Origin: Perca fluviatilis
Lineage: Eukaryota > Chordata > Actinopteri > Perciformes > Percidae
DNA length: 64,000 nucleotides
Direction of reading: 5' to 3'
Assembly (NCBI RefSeq): GCF_010015445.1
Contig: NC_053120.1
Span: 9,082,114 to 9,146,113 of the forward strand
Shown here: in pieces, positions 1-11,000 of the stretch
How positions within the stretch are numbered: the stretch's first letter is position 1
Layout of the letters: the number at the start of each line of letters is the position of its first letter
Notes under the pieces: generated by a model
What the model was told of the DNA's origin: nothing
The model's input: the letters and a program-made list of their open reading frames with translations, nothing else
Database searches by the model: none
Translations under genes and position numbers: made by a program

Positions 1-72
1 TCGCACAAAGAGCTGGCGTCCAAGGCCACCAGTATTTACGAGGAGTTCATTAAAAATGAAGCACCCAAAGAG
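1..72 (+). CDS. rgs2: rgs2 penultimate coding exon (5' part off window)
   Basis: Codes for 24 residues in frame 1 (SHKELASKATSIYEEF then IKNEAPKE), ending at a GTAACA donor. The exon continues to the left of the window. Confidence 0.9.
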
Positions 73-984
73 GTAACAGCTGACATTATAGCATTTGCTG
101 TTAATTGCAAATCATTGAGGTATTTGATAAGTTTCACTTAACTGATTTTAATCAGAATGTATGTACCTTCAAGCAGGCCCGGATCTAAGCATGACATTCT
201 AGGCACAATAGGGCCTATTTGCCACTAGGGGGCCCAGTAAGAGGGAAAAGCCACAAAAAATAGAATATATTTTACAGTATTATTTTGAAAAATAATTTTA
301 AATTGTAAATTTCAAATCTAACACTTCATCTAAACTTGTATATGTTTATAAATTACTATATTGTTTTTAAAAGAAAGTACAGTAAAGTAAAAAATGTTCA
401 CTCCAATTGTGGGTAAATGTTTTCGGTTCCGTAAGTTAGCTAGCCATAAAGGTTACGCTACGACTTTTCTGGGATGATTTAGGTGCAGCAAAGCGCAAAA
501 AAAAAAAAAATACAAAGAGAGATGCTTTACACAAGTTTCTCTCAGGCCCTTCAAATAAGCCTAAATTAGATGCATTAATTAAATTAGCATAATAATCATG
601 TGGCAGTAAAAAGTAATTTTGTTTATTCATCAAATAAAGTATCCATTTGGAGAGGGGCCAAAAAATGCAGTATGCCTAGAGTAATCTTTCCATTTAATCT
701 GGCTCTGCCTTCAAGTTTTATAAATACACAATATATTCTTTGTTAAAAAAAAAATGGATGTCAAAGGCTCATAACTGCTGTTTCTTTGGTCACAGATAAA
801 CCTGGATTTCCCTACAAAGAATGCCATCGCCCAGAGCCTCCATGAGCCCACTACGGATAGCTTCCTGGTAGCTCAGAGGAAAGTCTACAGCCTGATGGAG
901 AACAACTCCTACCCCAGATTTATCTACTCCGACCTCTACAAAGAACTGTGTGCAGCTGCCAGGGGGAGAGGGCAAGCACATTAA
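1..984 (+). CDS. rgs2: Regulator of G-protein signalling 2, partial (last two coding exons)
   Basis: RGS2 is a GTPase-activating protein that switches off Gq-type heterotrimeric G-protein alpha subunits at the plasma membrane. Two exons are visible, 1-72 and 796-984, giving 86 C-terminal residues. The first ends in NEAPKE before a GTAACA donor at 73; the second follows a CAG acceptor at 793-795 and reads INLDFPTKNAIAQS, later VYSLMENNSYPRF. These match the end of the RGS box (helices 6-9). KEAPKEINIDFQTK and YSLMENNSYPRF are typical of RGS2 rather than RGS1, 4, 8 or 16. The short tail ends at TAA 982-984. The N-terminal amphipathic helix and the first half of the RGS box lie left of the window. 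The neighbour uchl5 supports the assignment, as RGS2 and UCHL5 are adjacent in mammals. The last intron carries a hAT MITE. Confidence 0.93.
174..707. mobile_element. hAT-type element in the last rgs2 intron
   Basis: Non-autonomous element of 534 bp with ends CAGGCCCGG... and ...TCTGGCTCTG. It is flanked by perfect 8-bp direct repeats CCTTCAAG at 166-173 and 708-715, the hAT signature. The + strand around 470-560 reads GAAKRKKKK in the style of the basic N-terminus of ZMYM-like hAT transposases, so it is probably a deleted relative of an autonomous copy. It is wholly intronic. Confidence 0.85.
796..984 (+). CDS. rgs2: rgs2 last coding exon
   Basis: Codes for 62 residues plus stop. It starts after the acceptor tttggtcacag and reads straight on from the previous exon (phase 0). 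It holds the end of the RGS box and a short divergent tail. Confidence 0.92.
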   Translation: MNLDFPTKNAIAQSLHEPTTDSFLVAQRKVYSLMENNSYPRFIYSDLYKELCAAARGRGQAH

Positions 985-1740
985 GTCCTAGTCAAACCAG
1001 ACTCTCACTTCTGAAGTCATTTGTTTACCGTTGTAACTGTGTGAATAGACCGTTGATGGCCTTCATTCCGTGCACTGCCTCGGGATAACAGACCTTGAAT
1101 GCAAATCCTGAGCATAAACAATAACGGCGAGTGCAGAAAATGCAAAAGCGAAGCCATTTTTAGCTCGTCCTGCTGAGAGCTCGCAACAATGACGTCAAGA
1201 TGATTAGGCAGGATGTTATATGCTGCAGGAGGCAGAGCACAGAGCACTTCTACCGGATGGGATTAGGGTTACATTTACTTCACTGGGCCATTACCTGCTT
1301 TTTCTTCACTACGCTATTAGAACTTGGTATTTTGGGCAATGATGCGGTTTCAAGAAAATGCTGTTTAAGTGCAACTGCATTCAAAGCTGAGATGACTGTC
1401 AAAACACTTTACACTTAACTCCCATCTCTTACCGACAATCCTGTTAGAATGCGTTTCTGTGCTGATATCCACTTGAAGACTTTGCACAGTTGTCATATAC
1501 ACATGATGACTTTCTCTCTCTGTTTCTCGGGTTTTCATTTTCACGGATGTGCTTGGATCTGTTTACACAAAAAGCGCAATTTTAACTTTTTGTGTTACTA
1601 TTCACAATTTCCATCCAAGACTGTTTTGGATTGAAATTATTGACAATGTTATTTATTGTAATTATTGCATTTGTTGACGGTGAATTTAAGTTTGCAGGCA
1701 GCTGGACTGCTCAAGAAATAAAACGTGTTTTTTCAATTCT
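985..1740 (+). other. rgs2: rgs2 3' UTR
   Basis: Runs from the stop codon to just beyond an AATAAA signal. It is AT-rich and holds the AU-rich destabilising nonamer TTATTTATT at 1649-1657. That fits RGS2 being an immediate-early, short-lived mRNA in mammals. The exact cleavage site is inferred. Confidence 0.65.
1717..1722 (+). terminator. rgs2 polyadenylation signal AATAAA
   Basis: A canonical AATAAA about 730 bp past the stop, followed by a T-rich stretch (gtgttttttcaatt). It is the best placed signal for the rgs2 transcript. Confidence 0.7.
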
Positions 1741-1870
1741 GAAATGTCTCTGATGCATTTATTTCTTAATTCAATGCAAAAATGACAATTTACAGCACTT
1801 ATACCGGAAGAGCCTATTACTTTTTCCTATGTAAAGATTCATAGTGAGTTTAGTCTATATACCTATGTAT

Positions 1871-2044
1871 TAGTCTATATCCATGTGCCAATTTTTGAAC
1901 ATCCACGTTCCACCAAAACAAGTTCCTTCCCGAGGCTATTTTGCAGCGGCACCGTGGCTCCACTCGGCACTTAGCACCGTCCAAGACAATTGTGATTGGT
2001 TTAAAGAAATGCCAATAAACCAGAGCACGTTTTTCTCCCATCCT
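1871..2044 (-). mobile_element. Fragment of the hairpin-ended MITE (copy 1)
   Basis: On the - strand it matches the core of the copies at 31524, 43519 and 56591 (gggagaaaaacgtgctctgg, then ccaataaaccagag in complement) and one terminus (tagtctatatcc). It lacks the hairpin end and about 250 bp of the interior, so it is a truncated copy. Confidence 0.75.
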
Positions 2045-2890
2045 GGAGAGCTGACTGGGGGCTAACGGTAATTAGCTAGTTATATGTCCCGGGACAGTTG
2101 TCAGCTCTCATCCCGACTGAGTCTCTCTGCGCCGGGGGAGTGAGGCAGACAGACCAGGGTGTGCTAGCTAGCTGGCTAAATTAGCATTAGATTAATCGTC
2201 TATCTATACAGCTAACGTTAACGTTACTGGTGAACTCATTCGTGGGTTAGACCAGTGCTGTTAACCATGGTAAAAACAATCATACTAAAAATAACTTGTT
2301 GAACTATGTTGTAACCCTATACTGTTATCCACCAAGCTTTAGCATTAACGTTAGCTACTTGTCAACCAGCAAATTGTAGTAACGTTAAGGTGGATCGATA
2401 TTGATATGTATCAATAAATAACATCTCTGTTGTATTACTGTGTTGCTAAGTGGCATGTAATCAATCACAAAATGATGCTGCATGGCAAAAAAAAAAGCAG
2501 TATTACGGTTATGAGTTATGTTTGTTTTTTTCTGTGACATTGTATGATTTACAATTACTCCTGAACGTATCATCTGGGTGCCGTGTTTTGATGGAAGTTA
2601 CGAGTAACTAGAGGGTGAGAGGTTATATGACGCCACTGACGGGCGACTAAAGGAAACGCTCCGTGTCTGAAAATAAAATAACAGTTTTCTCTGAGTTTGA
2701 CATTTGGTGGAAACATTTGGCACAGTGTAAGAACACAACTCATAAAAATATATAACATAGGTATGGTCGTTTTTAGACATTTTAATGCAGAAATGTTACA
2801 TATTGTATCTTTAGGTAAAGGATCTGAATTCTTCCTCCACCACTGGTAAAGAACACCTTGACTGACAGCAGAGAGCGTCCTCCCCTGCCT
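2045..2890. other. Intergenic, no gene seen
   Basis: AT-rich sequence with several AACGTTA/GCTAGCTA motifs and a 2570-2760 part that looks repeat-derived, but I cannot define ends. No exon is supported. Confidence 0.4.
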
Positions 2891-2892
2891 GC

Positions 2893-2919
2893 TGTGTGTG
2901 TGTGTGTGTGTGTGTGTGC
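2893..2919. repeat. (TG)n microsatellite
   Basis: About 13 uninterrupted TG units. Confidence 0.95.
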
Positions 2920-3221
2920 TCTCTGATACAGAGAGCCGTGAACTCGTAACAGATGCTGTCAGTGGCCAGACACCCAGACGTTGGTCCTGACAGGCTGACA
3001 GCTCCTGCTCTGTCCTCAGACCTGTGGCCTGCTGTCGTGGTGTAATGAGGTCATCTTTTACACCGGCAGCTCTGCAGAACCGTATGCTCTGCTGCCCTTC
3101 AGGTTAGAGGAGTACATTTGTTATCTGAAACCCCGACTGGCTAGAAAAGTATGTGTGTGTGTGTAACTGTAACAAAGGGGTTATTTTCTTTAGTATTGGA
3201 ATGATAATAATTCCACTTTAA

Positions 3222-5070
3222 AGCGCAGCTATTTTATTTTAATGGACGTCTGTTACATTCAAGCCATTGCCAAATGAGTCTATACAAAGCTAATTAAGCA
3301 TATCAGCTCCTGAGAACTGGCTCTGTATTTGTCAGTATGCCTACCCAGACAGCAAAATGTATTTGGGCCAGATTTGGACCAGGTCTTCGCATTTGGCGCA
3401 GATCCGCTAAACGGACCTGGGCCGGGCTCATCCTTTCCAACGGCCCAATACCGGAACAGGTTGGAATTATGGATCAGAGACAGTTCTGGTACAGTACAGT
3501 TATTAATGCCATGACATGTGGTGCGGATCTGGTCCAGACTCATATTTTACATCTGGGGCTCATCTGGCCCAGATCTGTGATTCATATTTAGGCTATCAGA
3601 CAATTAAGGCCAAAACAAATACCCACACAATTGGTAATTTTCAAAATAGTTTTATTTTTTTTATTTTAAAAAGGCAAAAGAGAAAACTACAGCATGAACA
3701 ACCATCTGACGTGAATCCAGATGCACAAAAAGACAATACAAACCAATACAATCAAAAATCAAAGACAAGAAAAAGGACAAAAATCATATGATTAAAGATC
3801 AATGTTAATTATTCAAATTACAAAAAAAAATACAAAACCAAGTAAAACCTAATGTGAACACTGCGCCTACTGTATATTTACTGCTCATTAGTTGGGTGAG
3901 ACCGGGCACGGCGGCCACCCCCGCAGTCGCAAGTCAGATTAAACCATCTGATGGCTACTGATTTATCTCCGTGTCCGTGGCTTTGTCAGACTTGCGATTC
4001 TTCCTCACTGCTCCTGTAAGACGTAGCCTACAAAAAGCACACAAAGCAAAGAAACAAACAGTAAATATTAGATTAAATATTCAAAGATTATTTATTACAA
4101 GACATTATAGTAAAATGCTTGCACAAATAAATATTAATAGGCTAAATGTGACTTAAGTGGTGTGTAGTGAGTGAATGAGTGAGAGAGTGGTGATTAAGTA
4201 AAGACTGAGTGATAGACATCTTTATAGGCTATACTTACGAGCCATAATGGCCTTGGTTGCCATCTCACTGAATTAGTTTTTATTGTTAGGGTAGCTACAG
4301 ACAAAAGACTGGTTAGCCTAGTGGGTAGCGCTAACTAACGATTTTGCAGCTAACACACAATGGACACGATATTAAGTAATTTTGGTGAATAATAAGCAAA
4401 GATCACCGATTCAGCCTTAAAGCCTATGTTCACATTAGTTGTGGATGTTTAAAAGAACCTATACTACAAGCATAGCCTAGGCTATAGGTCTACTAGCCTA
4501 CCCAGCTTGTCTGACACGTCTCAAGTTTGTCAGAATGTCAGTGTAAACTAAGTTTGTAAATTTTTATGTTTAACCTATACATAAGCTATATAACAGATTA
4601 ACATGAGATCAACAGCAGTTTACTTTTACAATTTGTAACTTGTATAATACACTTACCAATAATCACAAAGACGGTGCAGACGGTCCAGACCCGCCCAGCG
4701 GACTCAATTCAGTTGTGGCGCGTCTGGTCTGCGCAGCTGCCCCCTAATCTGCGCCGCACCCGCCGGACGGACTGTCATACTCAGAAGCTACAGACAAGTC
4801 TGGCGCAAAGTTGGTGCAGATCTGCATACCGAGTGTGACCGCTGCGCGAATCTGCTGATTCGAAAACGGATCTGATGTAAATGCTGTATGGGTATGTCTA
4901 CAAAATGGTGTAAAGTAGAAGTTCAAGTGAAGTCCATCATTATTTTGAATCCTCCGTGTCCTCCTTGGCTACTAGCAACTGCGTGGAGGAGGGGTGGGGA
5001 TAGTGCGCGATCACCGAAGGCGATTGCTTAGAATTCCTCATGGTGGCGACAGAAACTACGCACTATAGCT
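3222..5070. mobile_element. TTAA-flanked DNA element, interrupted by a second element
   Basis: The left part (attgccaaatgag...acaaagctaa, about 3265-3330) and right part (aatcctccgtgtcctccttg to cactatagct) match the uninterrupted relative at 27144-27456. TTAA flanks both proposed ends (3218-3221 and 5071-5074). A 1.5-kb insertion at 3345-4892 splits it. The left terminus is diverged and less certain. Confidence 0.6.
3345..4892. mobile_element. Unclassified 1.5-kb DNA element nested in the 3222-5070 element
   Basis: Ends are CCAGACAGCAAAATG... and, reverse-complemented, CCCATACAGCATTTACATC. Flanking 9-bp repeats TATGCCTAC (3336-3344) and TATGTCTAC (4893-4901) differ at one base, as expected for a target duplication. 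The interior has GGGCCAGAT/GGACCAGG-type repeats at both ends. No transposase is readable. Confidence 0.6.
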
Positions 5071-5189
5071 TTAAGAAACGGCAGCGGCATGGCTCTATCC
5101 TTATTGGTCCAGGCTGACATAACTATTAAATGAACTGCCCTTAAATGTTGTAGAGACGAGATGAGTCATCATCTCCAAAAGAACTGAAA

Positions 5190-6120
5190 CTACTGAGCGT
5201 GGTGATCCGTTGCCATTTCTTCTAGCACCGCCATGAGGTTGACATTTGGGCTTTTAAGTGAAATGTCTGGACAGCGATTGGATGGATTGCCATATAATGT
5301 ATTACACGCATCCACGTTCTCTTCAGGCAACACATTCTCACTCCCATCGCGTAAAATACCGACGCTTGGGAAGATGCCTTTGGCGTTGTTATTGACGCTA
5401 CAAGTCTCCTTTAGCGTCATATCTAAACACGCTTTATCTAAACGCGCTTGGGAGGGACTATTGTGTCACTTTTGACGCGGTTAGGTTAAGGAAAAGGTTG
5501 TGGGTGGGCTTATAATAGGTACATTTCCGTGAAACGCGGGACAAGAACGGGACAGTTGGATTTAGGAAAAGAAGAACGGGACAGTTGGGCATAGGAAAAG
5601 ATGAAAGCGACAGTTGGGATTAAGAAAAGTGACACGCAAGACACGAACCGCCGTCTCCGGGGTGAAAGTCCTGTGTTGTTTGACCCATCCACCCCCCCAA
5701 CATCGCGGAATTTTGGGCTTTCATGCTACTCGCTACCGTTATGGCTCCTAATGCTACGTCATCTTCAAGCAGCGCGTAGCTGCTGCTCTGCCCGGTGCGT
5801 TCTACACACACGATGAAGGGTGCTTTTCGCGTCGTATCTGACGCCGACAGCCACTGCCCAAGCGTCTGTATTTTACGAGTTCGGGGTGAGAACGGGTTGC
5901 TTCAGGATGAACTGTAATAACGTTTGTGACCCTTTAACTTTTCATATAGTTCCATTATCACATCAGCATGTCACTTTGTACAATACATTAGTTTATGCCC
6001 AAATACCTGCAAAACTAATGCCTTCAGTGAGCATGTTAGCATGATGACATTAGCATTTAGTTTAAAGCACCGCTGTGCTTCAGTACAGCCTCGCCGAGCT
6101 GTTAGCACGGCTATAGACGC
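5190..6120. repeat. High-copy teleost interspersed repeat, split by an insertion
   Basis: The text accgccatgaggttgacatt...tggatggattgccat, then tgaactgtaataacgtttgtg, aaatacctgcaaaactaatg and gttagcatgatgacattagc is a pattern I know as a common unannotated repeat in fish genomes (from memory, not searched). It reads continuously once the 5328-5899 insert is removed. Confidence 0.55.
5328..5899. mobile_element. 572-bp terminal-inverted-repeat element nested in the 5190-6120 repeat
   Basis: Left end CAACACATTCTCACTCCCAT... and the complement of the right end CAACCCGTTCTCACCCCGAA... form an inverted repeat of about 45 bp (also sharing gtaaaata-c-gacgcttggg). The flanks repeat CTTCAGG (7 bp) and the host repeat is continuous across the site. 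Superfamily not determined. Confidence 0.7.
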
Positions 6121-6776
6121 TGGGTTTTGTTTGTATTATAATCCTCTCATGGGCTAATTTTATATAACCGGTTTTCTTTCTTCTTCCTTTTTTTCTATAA
6201 ATGTTAATTATGAAAACCTATTAATCATTTTTATCAACAGAAAAATGCCAAACATTCACTGGCTCCAGCTTTTCAACTCTGCTTGTTTTTCTGTTTTATA
6301 TCATCGTAAAATTGAATTCTTTTGGGATTGGGCTGTTGGTCAAACAAAAACCAAGCACTTCCATCTTTGGTTATTCTCTTGACATTTTGACAGACTAAAG
6401 GAGTTATCAGAAAACAGCGAAAACAATTATTTGCAGCATTCATGTTATTTTTCCAAGTCCGTTATGGAACCGCTGCGTTGATGGGCCTTTTGCCATTTGA
6501 GACACTGTATGTGATAATGAGCTGTACAAATAAACTTCCCTTGATCATCAAAGTAGGCCTACACAGCAAACGTTCCGTTACGCATCGTCTTTGGCAAACG
6601 GCTATTTTTAAGACTTGTATAGCATTTGCATCTATGTCTGCGTGCCTCACCGTACGCACACGTGTGACCTCAGCCAGATATAAAGGATAAAACAGTGATG
6701 AAAAGATAGTGTGAGGAAGGCTTAATGAGGAAGTAATACTGAAGCTATTCATGAACTGGAACACTGGAACCATGAA
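6121..6776. other. Intergenic, no gene seen
   Basis: AT-rich; short open frames only, none with recognisable protein sequence. Confidence 0.4.
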
Positions 6777-6923
6777 AAAAACTTTCGTTTGCTCATCCAT
6801 GTGACCATAAAAAAAAAACTTTTGTTTGCTCATCCATGTGACCATAAAAAAAAACAAAAAAAACTTTTGTTTGCTCATCCATGTGACCATAAAAAAAAAA
6901 CTTTTGTTTGCTCATCCATGTGG
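6777..6923. repeat. Minisatellite, four units of about 36-45 bp
   Basis: The unit aacttttgtttgctcatcca followed by tgtgaccat and an A-run is repeated four times, with unit length varying by the A-run. The fourth unit ends in tgtggcc. Confidence 0.9.
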
Positions 6924-7717
6924 CCTGACCTCAGATAGGCTAATCAAACACTGTTCTCTGTCTCTGAACTGGTAATAAAACCTGCAGGTTTCCATTTGTT
7001 CCCATGGAGGATCTTGGCAACAGACTACTTGGATCAGATCCAAGGAGTACTTAAGGTGTGTATGTAAACACTGAAGCCGAAAATAGAATAAGGGCTGTGT
7101 TCTACTTCGGTCATCAGACTGTAGATACGTCAGACTACGCAAGCCTTTAGACATAACGCTGTGTTCAAGCACGACCCGTAAGTCAGCTAAGTATGGTTTT
7201 CTTTGTGTAGTACGGCTGATTTACAGGACAAGTCACAGAGGCCGCTACTCCCATGTTGAAAACATCAACACGCTGCTACGCAAAGCCATCCAAAAAACAC
7301 ACCGCTGAACTTGTAGCGGTCGTTTCTTAATGATGCACTTATAAGGACTTGGCAGCTCGTTCAGTGTGCTCTCATCAGGTCAAATGGTTGAACAACGCAG
7401 ATTTGAATGCCATATTGTTTTTAAAAGGTTTGACATACATCTTAAATATAAATACATTAATTTACACTGGACAAAAAAAAAAAAAAAAAAAAAGAGGGTT
7501 TAGCAGATGGCTTTCTGTAATGTAATATAAATACAAATACAACCCTTGTTTTCCTCTCCTTTACCAGTAGGTGGTGGCAAAGATCTATTACTAAGTCTGT
7601 GAGGAGCATTTAGATAAAAGATATCAGCAGACAAGTCTATCATTGACTGATATGTTTAAAAATAATACATTTTGGAAATCTATCCATGAAAACACCAATT
7701 CACAAACATCTAGACAT

Positions 7718-7723
7718 TTTATT
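7718..7723 (-). terminator. Candidate uchl5 polyadenylation signal
   Basis: TTTATT on the + strand, which is AATAAA on the - strand, about 305 bp past the uchl5 stop. The stretch 7724-8028 would be the 3' UTR. Confidence 0.5.
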
Positions 7724-8028
7724 ATGAAAATAAGACAGAACAAAATTTGAGCACATCTTTCCTTCTATCATGCAGTAGAGCTGATGTACACACATGGAGA
7801 GAGCATTTTGCCGGACAGTCTCTCTGCTACACCTGCAGTGCAGTTCTTAATGTCTGGATGGTTCACAGGATGCCACAGTGAGGAAGTGCTGCAGACCACC
7901 CTTGGTCATTAATATGAATATGACAGATTATGAACAGTATCTGTATGTGGCTCAGTGAATAAAGGGTGACTGTAGGGTTCTGGATGCATGTGTGTGATTA
8001 GAAGCTTCTCTGTTGAAGCGTTTGTTGT

Positions 8029-8073
8029 TTACTTGGCCTCCTGGGCTTTTTTGGCGCTTTGTTTCTCCTTCGC
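8029..8073 (-). CDS. uchl5: uchl5 coding exon 11 and stop
   Basis: Codes [14 protein letters not shown] then TAA; acceptor ctcgccag after an A/T-rich tract. Confidence 0.95.
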   Translation of the reverse strand, partial: AKEKQSAKKAQEAK

Positions 8074-11000
8074 CTGGCGAGAAAAAAAAAAAAATTTTCA
8101 TTAAAGTCCAGAATTTAAACAGGAATTAGTAAAGAATAGTGTATTTATGACTAATCGCCAATTCTGGGCACACCCCCTGCAGATATTTAATTTGAATTAC
8201 TGTAGTTCTTCAAAGTCTTATTCATGAACTAGACATTAGGTCTGCCCTCTATTGGACAGAACAAACAGTGAAGATGAAATGCCTTGGCAATTCGTTTGTT
8301 GATTATTTTTACTTCCCGAGGCTCTTAACGTTGACAAAAGTCTTGTATTATTTATTAGTAAGAGTCCCTAAAAAAATGCTTTAAAATCTCAAGGTACTTT
8401 AGTCTTCCAAGGAACGTACAGTGTACATATAAAGCATGTAGTGTTGAAGAAAGCCACAGAAAGTAAAGAAAATACCTTTTCCACCAAAGGTATTAACTGT
8501 TGGTACTCTGCCAGTGTCTTCAGTAGCTCCATGATGAAAGGAAGGTAGTTGTGCTTTCGCCGAATGTTTTCAATCTGTGAGAAAACGCATAAATCCAACA
8601 AGTGAGGGAAAACTGGGCATGACCGATGTCTACGGAGGAAATTAAAAAGGACCTCTTGCATTCTGGAGGTGGCGGCAGTAAACACAGCCTTTACATTTAA
8701 AATGTGCTCATGGTTATTCAAAAGGCATTTTTCCACATGAAAAATACACTGTAGCCATACGGACCATTTCCTTGCATTCCTATCAGAGTCAGCGTCACGT
8801 GAACTACAGCACGTAATAGGAGGGAATGTAGTGTCGAGGAGAAACCCACCTTATATCTTTTAAGTTTCTGATTTTCCTCTTCAATAAGGAGCTGGTACTT
8901 GGCAATCTCTGACTGGATGGAGCTAAGAAACGTGCTGCTCTGGTCTGTGTCCATTGGTTCATCCTGAGAACAGAAGGGAGAAAGCAACGTTTCTATCTAT
9001 TAGTGCTGTCAAACGATTTCATTATTTAAAATCGTGATTAAAGTCATAGCTAACTCGCAATTAATCGCACATTTTTATCTATTCTAAATGTCCCTTGATT
9101 TCTTTTTGTCCCATTATTTTTTCTCATTTTAATGCTCTTTTCAACATGGAAAAGTGGATCGGCTTGCTTTGTGCTTTTGTCGCCTGGCTTTGACGAGGGG
9201 GGGCGGAGAATTGGCATCAGCTGTGTGCTTGGCCATCAAGTGGTATTTCAGACTGGACGTGCTGCGATGATAGCTCAGTTCACAACGACAAAACACACAG
9301 ATCACTTTGGTCTTGTCAATGGAACCATTTGGCAACTTTGTCAAAGTAAACTTTCCATTCAGAATCTTATTGGCATCCATTTCAGCGTCTGGCGCTCGCC
9401 ATCCACTCAAAACGTAACGTTAGCCTACTACTCTTTGGCCGGCTTAATTGTCCCAAACAGGTCTCTCTTGAGAATGAGACCCTGTGTCTCAATGAGATTA
9501 CCTGTATAAATAAAGGTTAAATAAAAAAAATGTAAAATGTAGTATATGTGTAGTTTCATTGGTAATAACTAAATAAGGCAATCGTGAATCTAATGCAGCA
9601 GAAAACTCCCACTCCTTAAATAGGTTTGTTTTCACTGTTGAAGTTAGACCTTAAACCTTGTGTTTGCTGACCTCCAGTGGTTGAATGCATCACCTCGCTG
9701 CAGTGATGCGGATGTGTAATCGGGGTGTGATCAGTGTACCTCGACGTCACCGTTAGGTGTGGTTGGTCACAGGTGCAACAGAGCACATGTCCAACAACAC
9801 CCAATAATGATGCTGGGCGTGGCATCAGGTGACACAGCCTACGCCTTTCAACCAAAAGCAGGTCAGCAGAACAAGGATTTATAGCTTGGGGTGAAGTTAC
9901 TCTAAAGGCCCCGACACACCAAGCTGACCGTCAGTCCTAGTTGGGCCAACGGTGACCGACCGTCGGCCTAGTTTGTGTGAATGTTCCTTCTAAAAAACAC
10001 ACGCCAAAGGCCCCTCTCTTAAGGGATAAACAGTTGCGATGTCCACCAAACATGGGCTGAAAACTACCAATATTCCATGACTGCTTATTTGAGATCCACC
10101 ATATTCCTGACTTCCTTAAGTCTCTTCTTTTCATAATATTCTAAGATCTCCATGATCCATAGTAGGACTAAATGTTGCAACTCAGTGGTAGATTTTTCAT
10201 CAAACCTGGAGCAGTTGTGGCTCACGTTATGTGTGCTTGACAAATATGATGTGACGAACATGACAATCAGACTTCTGGATGAAGTCCCAAAGAAAACAAA
10301 GAAACGGCATTTCTTTTTTTTTTTTTACTTGAGCACAACAAGGTTATCTTTTGAAATCTGATGCATTTCACTTTTCCCCGAAGCAGGGAGAAAGTTGTCA
10401 TGTGTGCACTTGGGTTCAGCTCTTTTTCTGCCACTCACCTCAGTAAGCTGGGTCTGGAGCTCTGCGATTTTTCTCTCGTATATCATCTTCCTGTCTGACA
10501 CAATGGCCATTAGGTTGAATCGGATCTCTCCTTCACTATACCTGAACGGGATAAACAATACAATTTTACAAAGTATAGAATGATACATTGTCAACAAATG
10601 TAAGGTAGCACAGTATTTGGCAGAACAGGTTTGCATACACAGAGAGAATACTATCTTTGCTTTATAAGATTATAAACTATGAAAAATGCTAAATGAGATT
10701 GATAAAAAAGGTTGTCTGCTAAATCATCTCTGTACTGCTTTACATTTATTCTCTGTTGGTGTCTCACTACTCGTCTTAAAAAAGAAAAAAAAAGTGAAAG
10801 AGAATCACTAAAAGCATTAAAATTCCACTTTAACTGTGATAGAAAGCATTTGGTTAAAGGACAATTCCGGCGCAAATTGGACCTAGGGGTTAATAACACA
10901 TGTGTACCAAGTCGAACGTTCTCTGGGATCTGTTTTCATGCTAATCGAATGTGTCTCTAGCTTGAAACAAGCTACCGCAAACCGGGGGTTAGCTGCTAAT

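Larger units (their letters stand above)
8999..9535. mobile_element. Decayed hAT element with BED zinc-finger fragment (uchl5 intron 8)
   Basis: The left end TAGTGCTGTCAAACGATT... is a hAT-type terminus. On the - strand 9141-9410 encodes an 89-residue frame with [14 protein letters not shown] and [11 protein letters not shown], the CxxC...HxxxxH of a BED finger from a hAT transposase. No matching right terminus is seen. A separate LINE-like tail (9455-9530) abuts it, so it is truncated. Confidence 0.7.

Noticed and set aside
6462..6890. 142-codon open frame, - strand, with repeated HMDEQTKVF-type peptide
   Set aside because: Repetition comes from the 6777-6923 minisatellite; no initiation or homology support.
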